Shown: positions 8,727-19,364, numbered from the stretch's first letter. The stretch is 64,000 nt of DNA from Nesterenkonia halophila (GCF_009467795.1 NZ_WIAX01000004.1:43852-107851), one strand, 5' to 3'. Numbers and translations are program-made. Notes: generated from the sequence alone by a model not told the origin.

Positions 8727-9884
8727 ATGACTGCGACTTCCGCTCCGGAGAGCACCGGCCCGTCCCAGGACCTGCACGAGACCATCCGCCCGCTCCCCAA
8801 AGTCAGCCTCCACGACCATCTCGACGGCGGGCTGCGCCCGTCGACGATGATCGAGCTCGCCGCCGAGGTCGATCATGAGCTGCCCGCAGACACTCCGGAG
8901 GCGCTCGCCGACTGGTTCGTCCGAGCCTCGACGTCGGGGTCCCTGGAGGCGTATCTGGCCGGCTTCGCGCACACCACCGCCGTGATGCAGACGGCCGAGT
9001 CACTGCGTCGCGTGGCCCGCGAGTACGTCGAGGATCTGGCCGCCGACGGTGTCGTCTACGGTGAGGTGCGCTGGGCCCCCGAGCAGCACCAGCAGCGGGG
9101 ACTGTCCCTGGACGAGGCCGTCGAGGCCGTCCGGGCCGGACTCGACGAGGGGGTCGCCGCCGTCGAGGAGAAGGACGGCATCATCATCGTCGGACAGCTG
9201 ATCTCGGCGATGCGGCAGAACGACCGCGGCGACGAGATCGCCGAGCTGGCGGTGCGGCACCGCGGCGCCGGCGTGGTCGGCTTCGACATCGCCGGACCGG
9301 AGGACGGCTTCTCCCCGGCCCGGCTCGCCGCCGCCTTCACCGAGCTGGCGACGCAGATGGTCCCGACGACGGTCCACGCCGGGGAGGCCGACGGCGTGGA
9401 ATCGATCCGCGACGCCCTCGTCTCCGGACGGGCCCGCCGCCTGGGCCATGGCGTCCGCATCGCCGAGGACATCAGCGTCGTCGACGACTCGGCGGCCGCC
9501 GAGGAGGAGGGCGCCGCCGAGGACGAGCAGGTATTCCAGGTGGAGCTCGGCCCGGTCGCCCGCTGGGTCCGCGACCGCGAGGTCCACCTCGAGGTCTGCC
9601 CGACCTCCAACCTGCAGACCGGGGCGACGGCGGGATTCGGTCCGGAGCTGGCCGACCATCCCGTCGACATGCTCCACCAGCTGGGCTTCAACGTCGGCAT
9701 CAACACCGACAACCGGCTGGTCTCGGGCGTCACGCTCACCGGGGAGCTGGCTCTGCTGGCCTCGACCTTCGGCTACGAGCTGGCCGAGCTGGCCGACTTC
9801 CAGATCAACGCGCTGGAGGCGTCTTTCCTGGGGCTGGACGAGCGCGAGGCGCTCTCGGCCATGATCCTCGAGGCCTGGCAGTGA
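8727..9884 (+). CDS. add: Adenosine deaminase
   Basis: It hydrolyses adenosine (and deoxyadenosine) to inosine and ammonia in purine salvage. Zinc-binding HDHLDGG places His29 and His31 at the start of the barrel; VHAGEADG, RLGHGVRI, EVCPTSNLQTG and INTDNRLVSG supply the remaining metal and catalytic residues in the normal order. At 385 residues it is slightly longer than typical because of a very acidic insertion around residues 252-270 (SAAAEEEGAAEDEQ). The mRNA is probably leaderless. mazG begins 10 bp downstream, so add and mazG may form a nucleotide-metabolism unit. Confidence 0.95.
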   Translation: MTATSAPESTGPSQDLHETIRPLPKVSLHDHLDGGLRPSTMIELAAEVDHELPADTPEALADWFVRASTSGSLEAYLAGFAHTTAVMQTAESLRRVAREYVEDLAADGVVYGEVRWAPEQHQQRGLSLDEAVEAVRAGLDEGVAAVEEKDGIIIVGQLISAMRQNDRGDEIAELAVRHRGAGVVGFDIAGPEDGFSPARLAAAFTELATQMVPTTVHAGEADGVESIRDALVSGRARRLGHGVRIAEDISVVDDSAAAEEEGAAEDEQVFQVELGPVARWVRDREVHLEVCPTSNLQTGATAGFGPELADHPVDMLHQLGFNVGINTDNRLVSGVTLTGELALLASTFGYELAELADFQINALEASFLGLDEREALSAMILEAWQ

Positions 9885-9894
9885 TCCGCGCCGC

Positions 9895-12040
<2,146 letters not shown>

Positions 12041-12094
12041 GCCTGCGACGCTGAGCCTCCGACGCTGAGCGCCGGGCGCGCATCGACGCCCCGT

Positions 12095-12132
12095 CCTGCG
12101 GCCGGGTCCCTCGCGAGGGACCCGGCCGCAGG
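12095..12132. terminator. Perfect 38-bp palindromic terminator after eno
   Basis: The arm CCTGCGGCCGGGTCCCTCG and its exact reverse complement form an uninterrupted hairpin 54 bp after the enolase stop. There is no clear T-run, as is common for terminators in very GC-rich genomes. Confidence 0.7.
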
Positions 12133-12286
12133 CGTCTCCGGTCTGCCGCCGGGACCGATCCTCCCGGTCAGCGCGTGTCCGGCGCGCCGCGGCCCCGGCG
12201 CCGCACTACTCTGAAGGTCCGACGTCGCCACCGGCGTCGCAGCAGGTCGTCGACAGACGGCGGCGCCGAGGTCCGCGCCGCCGGGG

Positions 12287-12895
12287 ATGGGAGGTGCCTT
12301 GGCCGCACGTCAGGACCGCGCCGCTCGCCGCCTCGCCGAGCGCGAGCAGGTCTCCGGCGAGATCCGCATGCCCGCCCGCGCCGCGGCCCGCCGCGGCGGC
12401 CGGACCGGCTCGTCCCGCCCCGCCGCCTCCGCCCGCGCCGAGACGCCCGCCGGCGGCTCCGCCGACGGCACCGGCTCCGGCGGTCGCAGCCCGGTCAGCG
12501 CCCGCGCCCGGGTCCCCGAGCGGACGATCTCCGGACGGATGATCGTGCTGACCGTGGTCGCTCTGGTGGTGCTGTCCTTCCTGGTCCCCACCGTCCGCAC
12601 CTATGTCCAGCAGCGTGGAGAACTCGGCGAGCTCGAGTCCGAGATCTCCGCCGCGCAGCAGGAGCAGGACGAGCTCCAGGACCAGATCGCCCGCTGGGAC
12701 GACCCCGAGTACATCCGCCAGCAGGCCCGCGAGCGGGTGGACCTGGTGATGCCGGGGGAGAAGCGGTATCACGTGGTCGGGGACCTCGACGCTCAGGACG
12801 AAGGCGGGCCGACGCCCGCCGACGGCGAGGTCCGGCATGATCTGCCCTGGGCCGAGGCGCTCTGGGATTCGCTGGTCCGTTCCGCGGTGGATTAG
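12287..12895 (+). CDS. Septum formation initiator, FtsB/DivIC family
   Basis: This bitopic cell-division protein is expected to act with FtsL and FtsQ at the septum. A long basic, Ala/Arg/Gly-rich cytoplasmic tail (about 85 residues) precedes one membrane helix (MIVLTVVALVVLSFLVP), then a coiled coil rich in Glu and Gln (about residues 107-140). It ends in the family signature WDDPEYIRQQARERVDLVMPG. The start is uncertain: ATG 12287 has no good ribosome site, whereas a TTG at 12299 has GGAGG four bases upstream and would give 198 residues. Its place between eno and a DUF501 gene is usual in Micrococcales. Confidence 0.85.
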   Translation: MGGALAARQDRAARRLAEREQVSGEIRMPARAAARRGGRTGSSRPAASARAETPAGGSADGTGSGGRSPVSARARVPERTISGRMIVLTVVALVVLSFLVPTVRTYVQQRGELGELESEISAAQQEQDELQDQIARWDDPEYIRQQARERVDLVMPGEKRYHVVGDLDAQDEGGPTPADGEVRHDLPWAEALWDSLVRSAVD

Positions 12896-13053
12896 TCTCG
12901 ACGTCGACGGCCGGTGTGACCCGGCAGACATCCGTGGCCGCGACGCGTCGGCGGCCGCAGCCCCGGTTCGCCGGTCCCCGGCGCCGGCCGCCCGAGCCCG
13001 TCCCATCAGAACCCGGCGACGTCGCCGGCGCGCAGAGGAGACCTCAGATCACG

Positions 13054-13641
13054 ATGACCCAGCACGAGGCGACGCCGTCGGCGCAGGACCTGGAGACGCT
13101 CAGCCGCCAGCTGCGCCGCCCGGTGCGCGACGTCGTCGAGATCCCCGCCCGCTGCCGCTGCGGGAATCCGCTGGTCGCCGCGACCGCTCCGCGGCTGTCG
13201 AACGGGATCCCCTTCCCGACGACGTACTACCTGACCCATCCGACCATCGTGCAGGCGGTCTCCCGGCTCGAGGCCGCCGGCGTGATGGCCGAGATGACCG
13301 AGCGGCTCGCCGACGACGCGCAGCTGGCCGCCGGCCACCGTGCCGCCCACGAGGACTACCTCGAGCGGCGTGAGCAGATCCGACGGCGGGCCGGGCTGGA
13401 TCCGGTCTGGGAGATCGACGGCGTCAGCGCCGGCGGCATGCCCGGACGCGTGAAGTGCCTGCATGTCCTGGTCGGCCACGCCCTCGCCGTCGGCCCGGGC
13501 ATCACCCCGCTGGGAGACGAGACCCTGGACCGCCTGGCGGAGGAATGGACCCCGCAGACGTGCACCTGCGCGAGCGCCTGGGACCACGACGCCGAGGTCC
13601 CGACCGAGGACCTCAGCCGCCACGTCCGGCGCCGGAGCTGA
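13054..13641 (+). CDS. DUF501 family protein
   Basis: This 195-residue cytoplasmic protein has a conserved Cys-rich start, EIPARCRCGNP, and later KCLHVLVGHALA and TCTCASAWDHD. Those features define the DUF501 family, which sits beside ppx in most actinobacteria. The Cys and His pairs suggest metal binding, but no activity is known. I chose the ATG at 13054 because family homology begins there, with a GAGGAG about 13 bases upstream; the longer frame from 12916 is low-complexity. Its stop overlaps the ribosome site of the next gene, implying coupling with ppx. Confidence 0.88.
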   Translation: MTQHEATPSAQDLETLSRQLRRPVRDVVEIPARCRCGNPLVAATAPRLSNGIPFPTTYYLTHPTIVQAVSRLEAAGVMAEMTERLADDAQLAAGHRAAHEDYLERREQIRRRAGLDPVWEIDGVSAGGMPGRVKCLHVLVGHALAVGPGITPLGDETLDRLAEEWTPQTCTCASAWDHDAEVPTEDLSRHVRRRS

Positions 13642-13651
13642 AGGAGCAGAC

Positions 13652-14680
13652 ATGCGAGTTGCCGCCATCGACTGCGGGACGAATTCGATCCGCCTGCTGA
13701 TCGCCGACGTCGGACGCCGGCCCGAGGAGGAGCGGACGGAGCCTCATGATCCCTACGGGCATCGCCTCGGCTGCCCGGTGCGGACCTCTCCGCTGACCGA
13801 CGTGGTGCGCCAGATGATCGTGGTGCGGCTCGGCGAGGACGTCGACTCCGCCGGCCGCTTCTCCGAGGCCGCCCTCGAGCGGACCTTCGCGGCGGTCGAC
13901 CAGTACGCCGCGCTCATCCGCCGGCACGACGTCGAGGCCGTGCGCTTCGTGGCCACCTCGGCCACGCGGGACGCGGCGAACCGCGACGTCTTCATCCAGG
14001 GTGTGAAGGAGCGTATCGGGGTCGAGCCGGAGGTCATCCGCGGCAGCGAGGAGGCCGGGCTGTCCTTCGCCGGCGCGTCGTCGCTGCTGGATCCGGATCC
14101 GGCGCGGAAGGTCCTCGTCGTCGACCTCGGCGGCGGCTCCACGGAGTTCGTGCTGGGGACATCCTTGGGCATGACCCACTCGATCTCCACCGACATGGGC
14201 TGCGTGCGCTTCACCGAGCGGCATCTGCACAGCGATCCCCCGGAGGAGACCGAGACCTCGATGGCGAGCTTCGAGACGCTCTCCTTCCTGGAGGACGTCT
14301 CGCAGGTGATGCCCCTGGACGAGACCGACGTGGTCATCGGCGTGGCCGGCACGGTCACGACCGTCACCGCCCACGCCCTCGGGCTGGAGGACTACGACCC
14401 CGATCTCATCCACGGCGCGGAGATCGACCTGGACCGGTACCAGCAGTCCGTGGACCAGCTGCTCACCGCGTCCCGCGACGAGCGCGCCCACATGCCGTTC
14501 ATGCATCCCGGACGTGTCGACGTCATCGGCGCCGGCGCGCTGATCTGGGGCACCATCCTCGACTACGTGAACACGGTGACCGAGGGGCGCGTGACCTCCG
14601 CGGTGGCCTCCGAGCATGACATCCTGGACGGCATCGCCCTCTCGCTGGCCGCCGGTCGCGAGCCGCAGATCGCCGGATGA
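13652..14680 (+). CDS. Exopolyphosphatase, Ppx/GppA family
   Basis: It removes terminal phosphate from polyphosphate or from pppGpp. The actin-like ATPase fold is clear: AAIDCGTNSIRLLI at the N-terminus (phosphate loop 1), RFVATSATRDAAN, and VVDLGGGSTEFVLG (phosphate loop 2). At 342 residues it is the short single-module form common in actinobacteria, lacking the HD-like C-terminal domain of enterobacterial Ppx. AAGGAG overlaps the upstream DUF501 stop and sits 5 bases before the ATG. The 3' end overlaps the mycosin-like gene by 4 bp. Confidence 0.92.
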   Translation: MRVAAIDCGTNSIRLLIADVGRRPEEERTEPHDPYGHRLGCPVRTSPLTDVVRQMIVVRLGEDVDSAGRFSEAALERTFAAVDQYAALIRRHDVEAVRFVATSATRDAANRDVFIQGVKERIGVEPEVIRGSEEAGLSFAGASSLLDPDPARKVLVVDLGGGSTEFVLGTSLGMTHSISTDMGCVRFTERHLHSDPPEETETSMASFETLSFLEDVSQVMPLDETDVVIGVAGTVTTVTAHALGLEDYDPDLIHGAEIDLDRYQQSVDQLLTASRDERAHMPFMHPGRVDVIGAGALIWGTILDYVNTVTEGRVTSAVASEHDILDGIALSLAAGREPQIAG

Positions 14681-16233
14681 CCGGAGGACCGACGCAGACG
14701 ATGAGCCTGATGTCCCCGCAGAGCCCGGAGCCGCCGCGCCGCCGCCGTCCCCGCCGCCGCCTGCTGCGGTCGACGGCGGTCGTCGGCGCCCTCGTCCCGC
14801 TGCTGCTGGCCCCGCAGGTCGGAGGCGTCCCCTCCGCCGAGGCCGACGCCTGGCGCGAGGCGCAGTACTGGCTGGACACCTACGGCATCGCCGAGGCCTG
14901 GAAGACGACCCAGGGCGACGGCGTGCGGATCGCGGTGATGGACACCGGCATCGACGCCGAGCATCCTGCGCTGCAGGGCGCGGTCGTCGACGGCACCGAC
15001 GTCTCCGGCGGAGGAGACCCCGACGGCTCCCCGGTGGAGCAGATGACCGCCGAGCACGGCACGCTGGTCGGGTCGCTGGCCGCCGGCCGCGGCACCGAGC
15101 CCAGCGGCGACGACCCCGAGGACCTGCCCGAGCCCCACGACTTCGAGGACTTCTCCGAGCAGGACTGGAAGGAGTTCTGGGACGATCTGCGGAAGGAGAT
15201 GAGCTCCTCCGGGGCGGCCGGATCCGGCGTGGTCCCCCGCGAGGCGCTGACCTCCGGCGCGGTGCGGGCCTCCGACCTGGTCTCCGGCGCGGCGATGTCG
15301 CCGAACTCGGCGCGCACCTCCGGCGTCGTCGGCGTCGCGCCGCAGGCGGATCTGCTGAGCATCTCCATGTCGCTGGAGATCCCCAGCTCCTACGACGTCC
15401 CGCTGGAGCAGCAGGTCGTCGACGGCGTGGACTGGGCGATCGAGCACGACGCCGACATCATCAACATGTCCTTCGGCCTGCCCAACCAGCAGGACTGGCC
15501 GAAATCCTGGGACCGGGCCTTCCAGCGGGCCGAGAAGAACGACGTGCTGGTCGTCGCCGCCGCGGGCAACCGGATCTCCGGGCAGTGGAGCGTGGGCGCA
15601 CCGGCCTCGATCCCCGGCGTGGTCACCGTCGCCGGGGTCACCGAGGAGGAGGAGATCAGCCAGGACGCCTCGGCCCAGGGCATCGCAGTGGATCTCGCGG
15701 CACCTTCCGAACCGCTGGTCGGGGCGGTGCCCGAGGGCGGCTACGCGCAGTGGTCGGGCACCTCCGGGGCTTCGCCGATCGTCGCCGGGGCCGCGGCGCT
15801 GGTGATGGCCGCCCATCCGGACCTGCCGGTCGCCGAGGTCCGCCACCGCCTGCTGACCACCGCCGAGGACGCCGGCCCCGAGGGCGTCGACCCCGAGTTC
15901 GGCCGGGGGATCCTCGACGTCGCCGCCGCCGTGGGCCGCGACGACCTTCCGGACTACGACCCGGCGGACTACCAGTCGCTGGCCGACTGGGTGCGCATCC
16001 ACCGGCGCGGGGAGTCCGACACCTCCCAGCACGTCGAGATCCCCGAGGACTCCGGGGTGACGCCGGGACCGGAGGGTGATCCTCGCGCCCGCCCGCAGCC
16101 GGAGGAGGACGAGACCGTCCAGGACTGGGCCGGCACGACCACCCTCGGCGTCGCGGCCCTGGTGGTGGTGCTGATCGGCGCCGGCGCGGCCGCCCATCTG
16201 GGTCGGCGGAGGCGTCGCGTCACAGGTCGCTGA
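14677..16233 (+). CDS. Mycosin-like subtilisin (S8) protease, probable MycP of the type VII system
   Basis: This 518-residue membrane-anchored serine protease has a signal peptide (twin-Arg-like basic stretch, then hydrophobic residues 33-50). The catalytic triad is Asp89 (AVMDTGID), His127 (EHGTLVGS) and Ser363 (SGTSGASP), with oxyanion Asn298. A long acidic loop of about 80 residues follows the His, as in mycosins. The C-terminus has one membrane helix and an Arg-rich tail. Mycosins are essential for ESX secretion and are normally encoded beside EccD/EccE; here the gene is about 6-7 kb away, translationally coupled to ppx by an ATGA overlap. A generic S8 protease is the alternative. Confidence 0.85.
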   Translation: MTGGPTQTMSLMSPQSPEPPRRRRPRRRLLRSTAVVGALVPLLLAPQVGGVPSAEADAWREAQYWLDTYGIAEAWKTTQGDGVRIAVMDTGIDAEHPALQGAVVDGTDVSGGGDPDGSPVEQMTAEHGTLVGSLAAGRGTEPSGDDPEDLPEPHDFEDFSEQDWKEFWDDLRKEMSSSGAAGSGVVPREALTSGAVRASDLVSGAAMSPNSARTSGVVGVAPQADLLSISMSLEIPSSYDVPLEQQVVDGVDWAIEHDADIINMSFGLPNQQDWPKSWDRAFQRAEKNDVLVVAAAGNRISGQWSVGAPASIPGVVTVAGVTEEEEISQDASAQGIAVDLAAPSEPLVGAVPEGGYAQWSGTSGASPIVAGAAALVMAAHPDLPVAEVRHRLLTTAEDAGPEGVDPEFGRGILDVAAAVGRDDLPDYDPADYQSLADWVRIHRRGESDTSQHVEIPEDSGVTPGPEGDPRARPQPEEDETVQDWAGTTTLGVAALVVVLIGAGAAAHLGRRRRRVTGR

Positions 16234-16362
16234 GCCCCGACGTCGGACGGAGTAGACTGCTGATGTTGCACATCGCACTGTGGCGGTGGAGCACGGCGAC
16301 GCCGCCGTGGTCCGCCGCCACAGGCCTGTGCGAGCAGTTCACGTTCACGTCAGCAACACGGC

Positions 16363-16368
16363 TAGGAT
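16363..16368 (+). promoter_or_regulatory. -10 box of a leaderless ndh promoter
   Basis: TAGGAT ends 6 bases before the ATG at 16375. A repeated TTCACG hexamer lies upstream at a possible -35 distance. No ribosome-binding sequence is present. A second -10-like TAGACT sits earlier in the gap near 16252. Confidence 0.6.
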
Positions 16369-16374
16369 GACTCC

Positions 16375-17745
16375 ATGGCAACCTCGCAGAAGCTTTCAGA
16401 CAAACCGCGCACGCTGATCGTCGGAGGCGGCTACGTCGGCCTGACCGTCGCGCAGCAGCTGCAGAAGAAGGTCAAGGAGGCCGGCGGGGTCGTGACTCTG
16501 GTCGACCCGCTGCCCTACATGACCTACCAGCCCTTCCTCCCGGAGGTCGTGGGCGGACATATCGAGGCTCGCCACGCCATCGTCTCGCTGCGCAAGCACC
16601 TGAAGGACACTGAGGTGGTCGTCGGCACGGTCACCGCCGTGGACCACGAAGGGCGCGGCGCAGTCGTCGAGCTGGACGACGGATCGGTCGTCGAGCTGCC
16701 GTACCAGGACATCGTCATGGCCGCCGGCGCGACGACCCGCACCTTCCCCATCGAGGGGCTGGGCGACCAGGGCGTGGGGCTGAAGACCATCGAGGAGGCC
16801 GTCTACGTGCGGAACCAGATCCTCGACAACCTCGAGGCGGCCTCGACGATGACCGACGAGGCGGCCAAGGCCCGCGCCCTGACCTTCACCGTGGTCGGCG
16901 GCGGCTTCGCCGGCATCGAGTGCATCGCGGAGATGGAGGACCTCATCCGGTCCGCAGTGGACGCCAATCCGCGGCTGAGCCAGTCGGACGTGCGCATCGT
17001 CCTCGTCGAGGCCATGGGCCGGATCATGCCCGAGGTCTCCGAGGAGCAGGCCGAGGGCGTCGTCGAGCACCTGCGTTCGCGCGGCATCGAAGTGCTGCTG
17101 AACACCTCGCTGGGCTCGGCGACCGAGGGCGAGCTGCAGCTGATCAACATGGCCGACAAGTCCGAGCTCGACCGCTTCGAGTGCGACGTGCTGGTGTGGA
17201 CCGCCGGTGTGGCCGCCAACGAGGTCGGCAACTCCTCGGGCTTCCCCGTCGACGAGCGCGGCCGCGTGAAGGCCTCCGCGACGCTGCAGATCGTCGACGA
17301 CGAGGGAGCGCCCATCGAGCACGCCTGGACCGCCGGCGACGTCGCCGCCGTGCCGGATCTCACCGGCGCCGGCCCGGGCGGTTTCTGCGTGCCGAACGCC
17401 CAGCACGCCCTGCGGCAGGCGAAGATGCTGGCCAAGAACCTGCTGGCCGCCCGTGCCGGCGAGGCGCCGACCGAGTACAAGCACGAGTCGCTGGGCGCCG
17501 TCGCCGGGCTGGGCCTCTACCAGGGCGTGGGCAACCCGATGGGCATGAAGCTGAAGGGCTTCCCGGCCTGGCTGGCCCACCGCGGCTACCACGGCCTGGC
17601 CATCCCCACGGTGGAGCGCACCGCCCGCGTGGCGAGCAACTGGATCAACGAACTGATCTTCGGCCGCGACATCACCCCGCTGCGTGACCTGGAGTCTCCG
17701 CGTCGCCAGTTCGAGAAGGCCGCCGCCCGGGCGAAGAAGAAGTGA
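16375..17745 (+). CDS. ndh: Type II NADH dehydrogenase (FAD-dependent)
   Basis: It oxidises NADH and passes electrons to quinone at the inner face of the membrane without pumping protons. Two Rossmann motifs are seen: LIVGGGYVGLTVAQ near residue 14 for FAD and TVVGGGFAGIE near residue 172 for NADH. WTAGVAANE and the AWTAGDVAAVPD block (FAD-binding Asp) follow. FCVPNAQHALRQA is a typical quinone-site region of actinobacterial NDH-2. The 456-residue length is normal. It is a single-gene unit, probably leaderless, followed by a long hairpin and a tRNA gene. Confidence 0.92.
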   Translation: MATSQKLSDKPRTLIVGGGYVGLTVAQQLQKKVKEAGGVVTLVDPLPYMTYQPFLPEVVGGHIEARHAIVSLRKHLKDTEVVVGTVTAVDHEGRGAVVELDDGSVVELPYQDIVMAAGATTRTFPIEGLGDQGVGLKTIEEAVYVRNQILDNLEAASTMTDEAAKARALTFTVVGGGFAGIECIAEMEDLIRSAVDANPRLSQSDVRIVLVEAMGRIMPEVSEEQAEGVVEHLRSRGIEVLLNTSLGSATEGELQLINMADKSELDRFECDVLVWTAGVAANEVGNSSGFPVDERGRVKASATLQIVDDEGAPIEHAWTAGDVAAVPDLTGAGPGGFCVPNAQHALRQAKMLAKNLLAARAGEAPTEYKHESLGAVAGLGLYQGVGNPMGMKLKGFPAWLAHRGYHGLAIPTVERTARVASNWINELIFGRDITPLRDLESPRRQFEKAAARAKKK

Positions 17746-17822
17746 TTCTTCCTCCGGCCTCTGCCTGACCTGCTTCTCCGGTCGCCGGCGGGCGGGGTGG
17801 GCGATGAGGACCCCCGAGGACG

Positions 17823-17874
17823 ACGGCGGGCCGCCGCGGCGGATCTACGATGGATCCGCACGGCGGCCCGCCGT
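17823..17874. repeat. 52-nt hairpin between ndh and the UAA tRNA
   Basis: A 14-base arm, ACGGCGGGCCGCCG, has its exact complement at 17861-17874. Nested inside is a perfect 7-bp arm GCGGATC / GATCCGC around the loop TACGATG. It could be the ndh terminator, but it ends only 10 nt before the mature tRNA 5' end. It may therefore be part of the tRNA precursor or replace a normal promoter spacer. Confidence 0.7.
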
Positions 17875-17884
17875 GCGCGTCTCG

Positions 17885-17958
17885 GCCCCCATAGCCCAAT
17901 CGGAAGAGGCAGCTGATTTAAAATCAGCACAGTCTGGGTTCGAATCCCAGTGGGGGCA
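17885..17958 (+). tRNA. Class I tRNA with anticodon UAA (nominally Leu; identity uncertain)
   Basis: The cloverleaf is complete. The acceptor GCCCCCA (17885-17891) pairs with TGGGGGC (17951-17957), the D-arm starts at 17894, and the anticodon stem GCTGA/TCAGC closes a 7-base loop with anticodon TAA at 17919-17921. The T-arm is CTGGG-TTCGAAT-CCCAG. The variable region is only five bases (ACAGT). Normal bacterial leucine tRNAs are class II with a long variable arm, so this is not a standard tRNA-Leu. Discriminator is A; CC follows but the next base is G, so the terminal A of CCA is added post-transcriptionally. The overall body looks more like an isoleucine tRNA. Confidence 0.85.
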
Positions 17959-17980
17959 CCGGCCTGTCGCGGCGACCGGC

Positions 17981-19267
17981 TCAGCCGGGCTGATCGAGGT
18001 CGGCCTGCATCTCGGCGTGCATCGCCTCGGCGGCCTCCTGCGGCGTCTGCCGCTCGAAGAGCACCTCCTGGGAGTAGCGGTAGATGTGGTCCGGGAAGCC
18101 GGAGGCACCCTCCGGCGGGATCGGCGTGGGGTCGCCGACTTCGGCGTCGAGCTCGGCGGCGTAGTCGGCCAGGACCTGCTCCTGCTCGGTGAGCTCGTCG
18201 CGGATGGTCTCCAGCGCGCCCTCGGCGGCGGGCATGCCGCGGTCGGTCAGGTTGATCTCCGCCGACTCGTCCGAGGTGGCGAGGAAGGCGATGAAGTCGC
18301 GGACCTCCTCGGGATGCTCGGTGCTCGAGGAGCCCGAGTAGAACATCGAAGGCTTGAAGAACATCCGGTGGTCGCCGTCGCCGTCGGTGCTGGGCATGCG
18401 CAGCGGGGTGAAGCTCGAGTCGGCGTACTCGGAGAGGCCGCCGATCATCGTGTCCCACCAGGTGCCCATCACGGCCTCGCCGCGGCCGTTCATCGACTGC
18501 TCGGCGGATCCGGGCGGCTGCTCCTCGGCCGAGGCCGAGGGCGGCGGGTAGCCGCCCTCGGCGAGCAGGTCCAGCTGGAACTGGAAGTATTCGGCGGCGT
18601 CGGCGGGCTCGAAGCCCAGCTCGCCGGCGTCGGTGGTGATCTGCTTGCCGTGCTGGCGCAGCCAGGTCTGCAGCCCGGCGGACTCGAGCACCGGGCTGAC
18701 GCCGTATTCGCCGGTGGCCTCGGCGAGTTCGGCGGCGTACCCGCTGAAGTCCTCCCAGGTCCAGGAGGTGTCGTCGGGCAGCTCGACGCCGGAGTCGGCG
18801 ATCATCGAGTCGTTGGCCGCCAGCGTCATCACCGTCATCCCGTGCGGCATGGCCCAGACACCGTCGTCGGTGGCGCCGGCGTCGCGCACGCCTGCGGCCA
18901 GGCCGCTGAAGTCCATGGCGGAGAGGTCCAGCAGCGTGCCGTTCTCCGCGTACTCGCGGAGGTAGAGCGCATCCATCTGGATGACGTCGGGGGCCTCGCC
19001 GGCGGCGGTCTGGGTGGCCAGCCGGTCCCAGTAGCCCGACCAGTCGGAGTACTCCGGCTCGATCGTGACCCCGGGGTTCTCCTCCTCATAGATGTCGATG
19101 AGCTCCTGGGTGTTCTCGTGCCGGCCGTCGTGGCCCCACCAGTAGAAGCGCAGCGTGACGTCTCCGTCGCCGTCGGCGGCGGATCCGGCGCCGCAGCCGG
19201 AGAGCAGCAGGGCCCCGGCCGCCAGGACGGCCGCGGGGGCGAGGCGGCGGTGGAGAGAGCGGTGCAT
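17981..19267 (-). CDS. ABC transporter sugar-binding lipoprotein
   Basis: This 428-residue extracytoplasmic solute-binding protein has a lipoprotein signal ending LLSGC (Cys25 is the lipidation site). The body is a family 1 (carbohydrate) binding protein: it opens LRFYWWGHDGRHENTQELID, with EYSDWSGYWDRLATQTAAGE and the family's Trp-rich hinge. I chose the ATG at 19267 because it opens the signal peptide. No permease or ATPase gene is adjacent. The divergent LacI/Gfo-Idh locus shares an operator with its promoter, so a plant-type sugar or polyol ligand is likely but unproven. Confidence 0.87.
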   Translation of the reverse strand: MHRSLHRRLAPAAVLAAGALLLSGCGAGSAADGDGDVTLRFYWWGHDGRHENTQELIDIYEEENPGVTIEPEYSDWSGYWDRLATQTAAGEAPDVIQMDALYLREYAENGTLLDLSAMDFSGLAAGVRDAGATDDGVWAMPHGMTVMTLAANDSMIADSGVELPDDTSWTWEDFSGYAAELAEATGEYGVSPVLESAGLQTWLRQHGKQITTDAGELGFEPADAAEYFQFQLDLLAEGGYPPPSASAEEQPPGSAEQSMNGRGEAVMGTWWDTMIGGLSEYADSSFTPLRMPSTDGDGDHRMFFKPSMFYSGSSSTEHPEEVRDFIAFLATSDESAEINLTDRGMPAAEGALETIRDELTEQEQVLADYAAELDAEVGDPTPIPPEGASGFPDHIYRYSQEVLFERQTPQEAAEAMHAEMQADLDQPG

Positions 19268-19311
19268 GGGGCAGGTCCTCCCGAGTGTTGTGATGTGTCT
19301 CACAGAGATAC

Positions 19312-19325
19312 TGTGACCGATCACA
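19312..19325. promoter_or_regulatory. LacI-type operator in the binding-protein promoter
   Basis: TGTGACCGATCACA is a 14-bp near-palindrome. Read on the minus strand it is identical to the site at 20575. It lies between a TTGACG -35 (19333-19338 on the minus strand) and the likely -10, where a repressor would block transcription. Confidence 0.65.
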
Positions 19326-19364
19326 TTTCGCGCGTCAAGAGGGAAGACCGGCGACCGTGCCGAC

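Noticed and set aside
17885..17958. Normal tRNA-Leu or tRNA-Lys
   Set aside because: The anticodon loop reads TTTAAAA, giving UAA rather than UUU, and the variable arm is too short for a leucine tRNA.
19289..19304. TGTGA-N6-TCACA near the sugar-binding protein promoter as a second LacI operator
   Set aside because: The spacing is 6 rather than 4 and the inner bases do not match the two 14-bp sites, so I kept it out.
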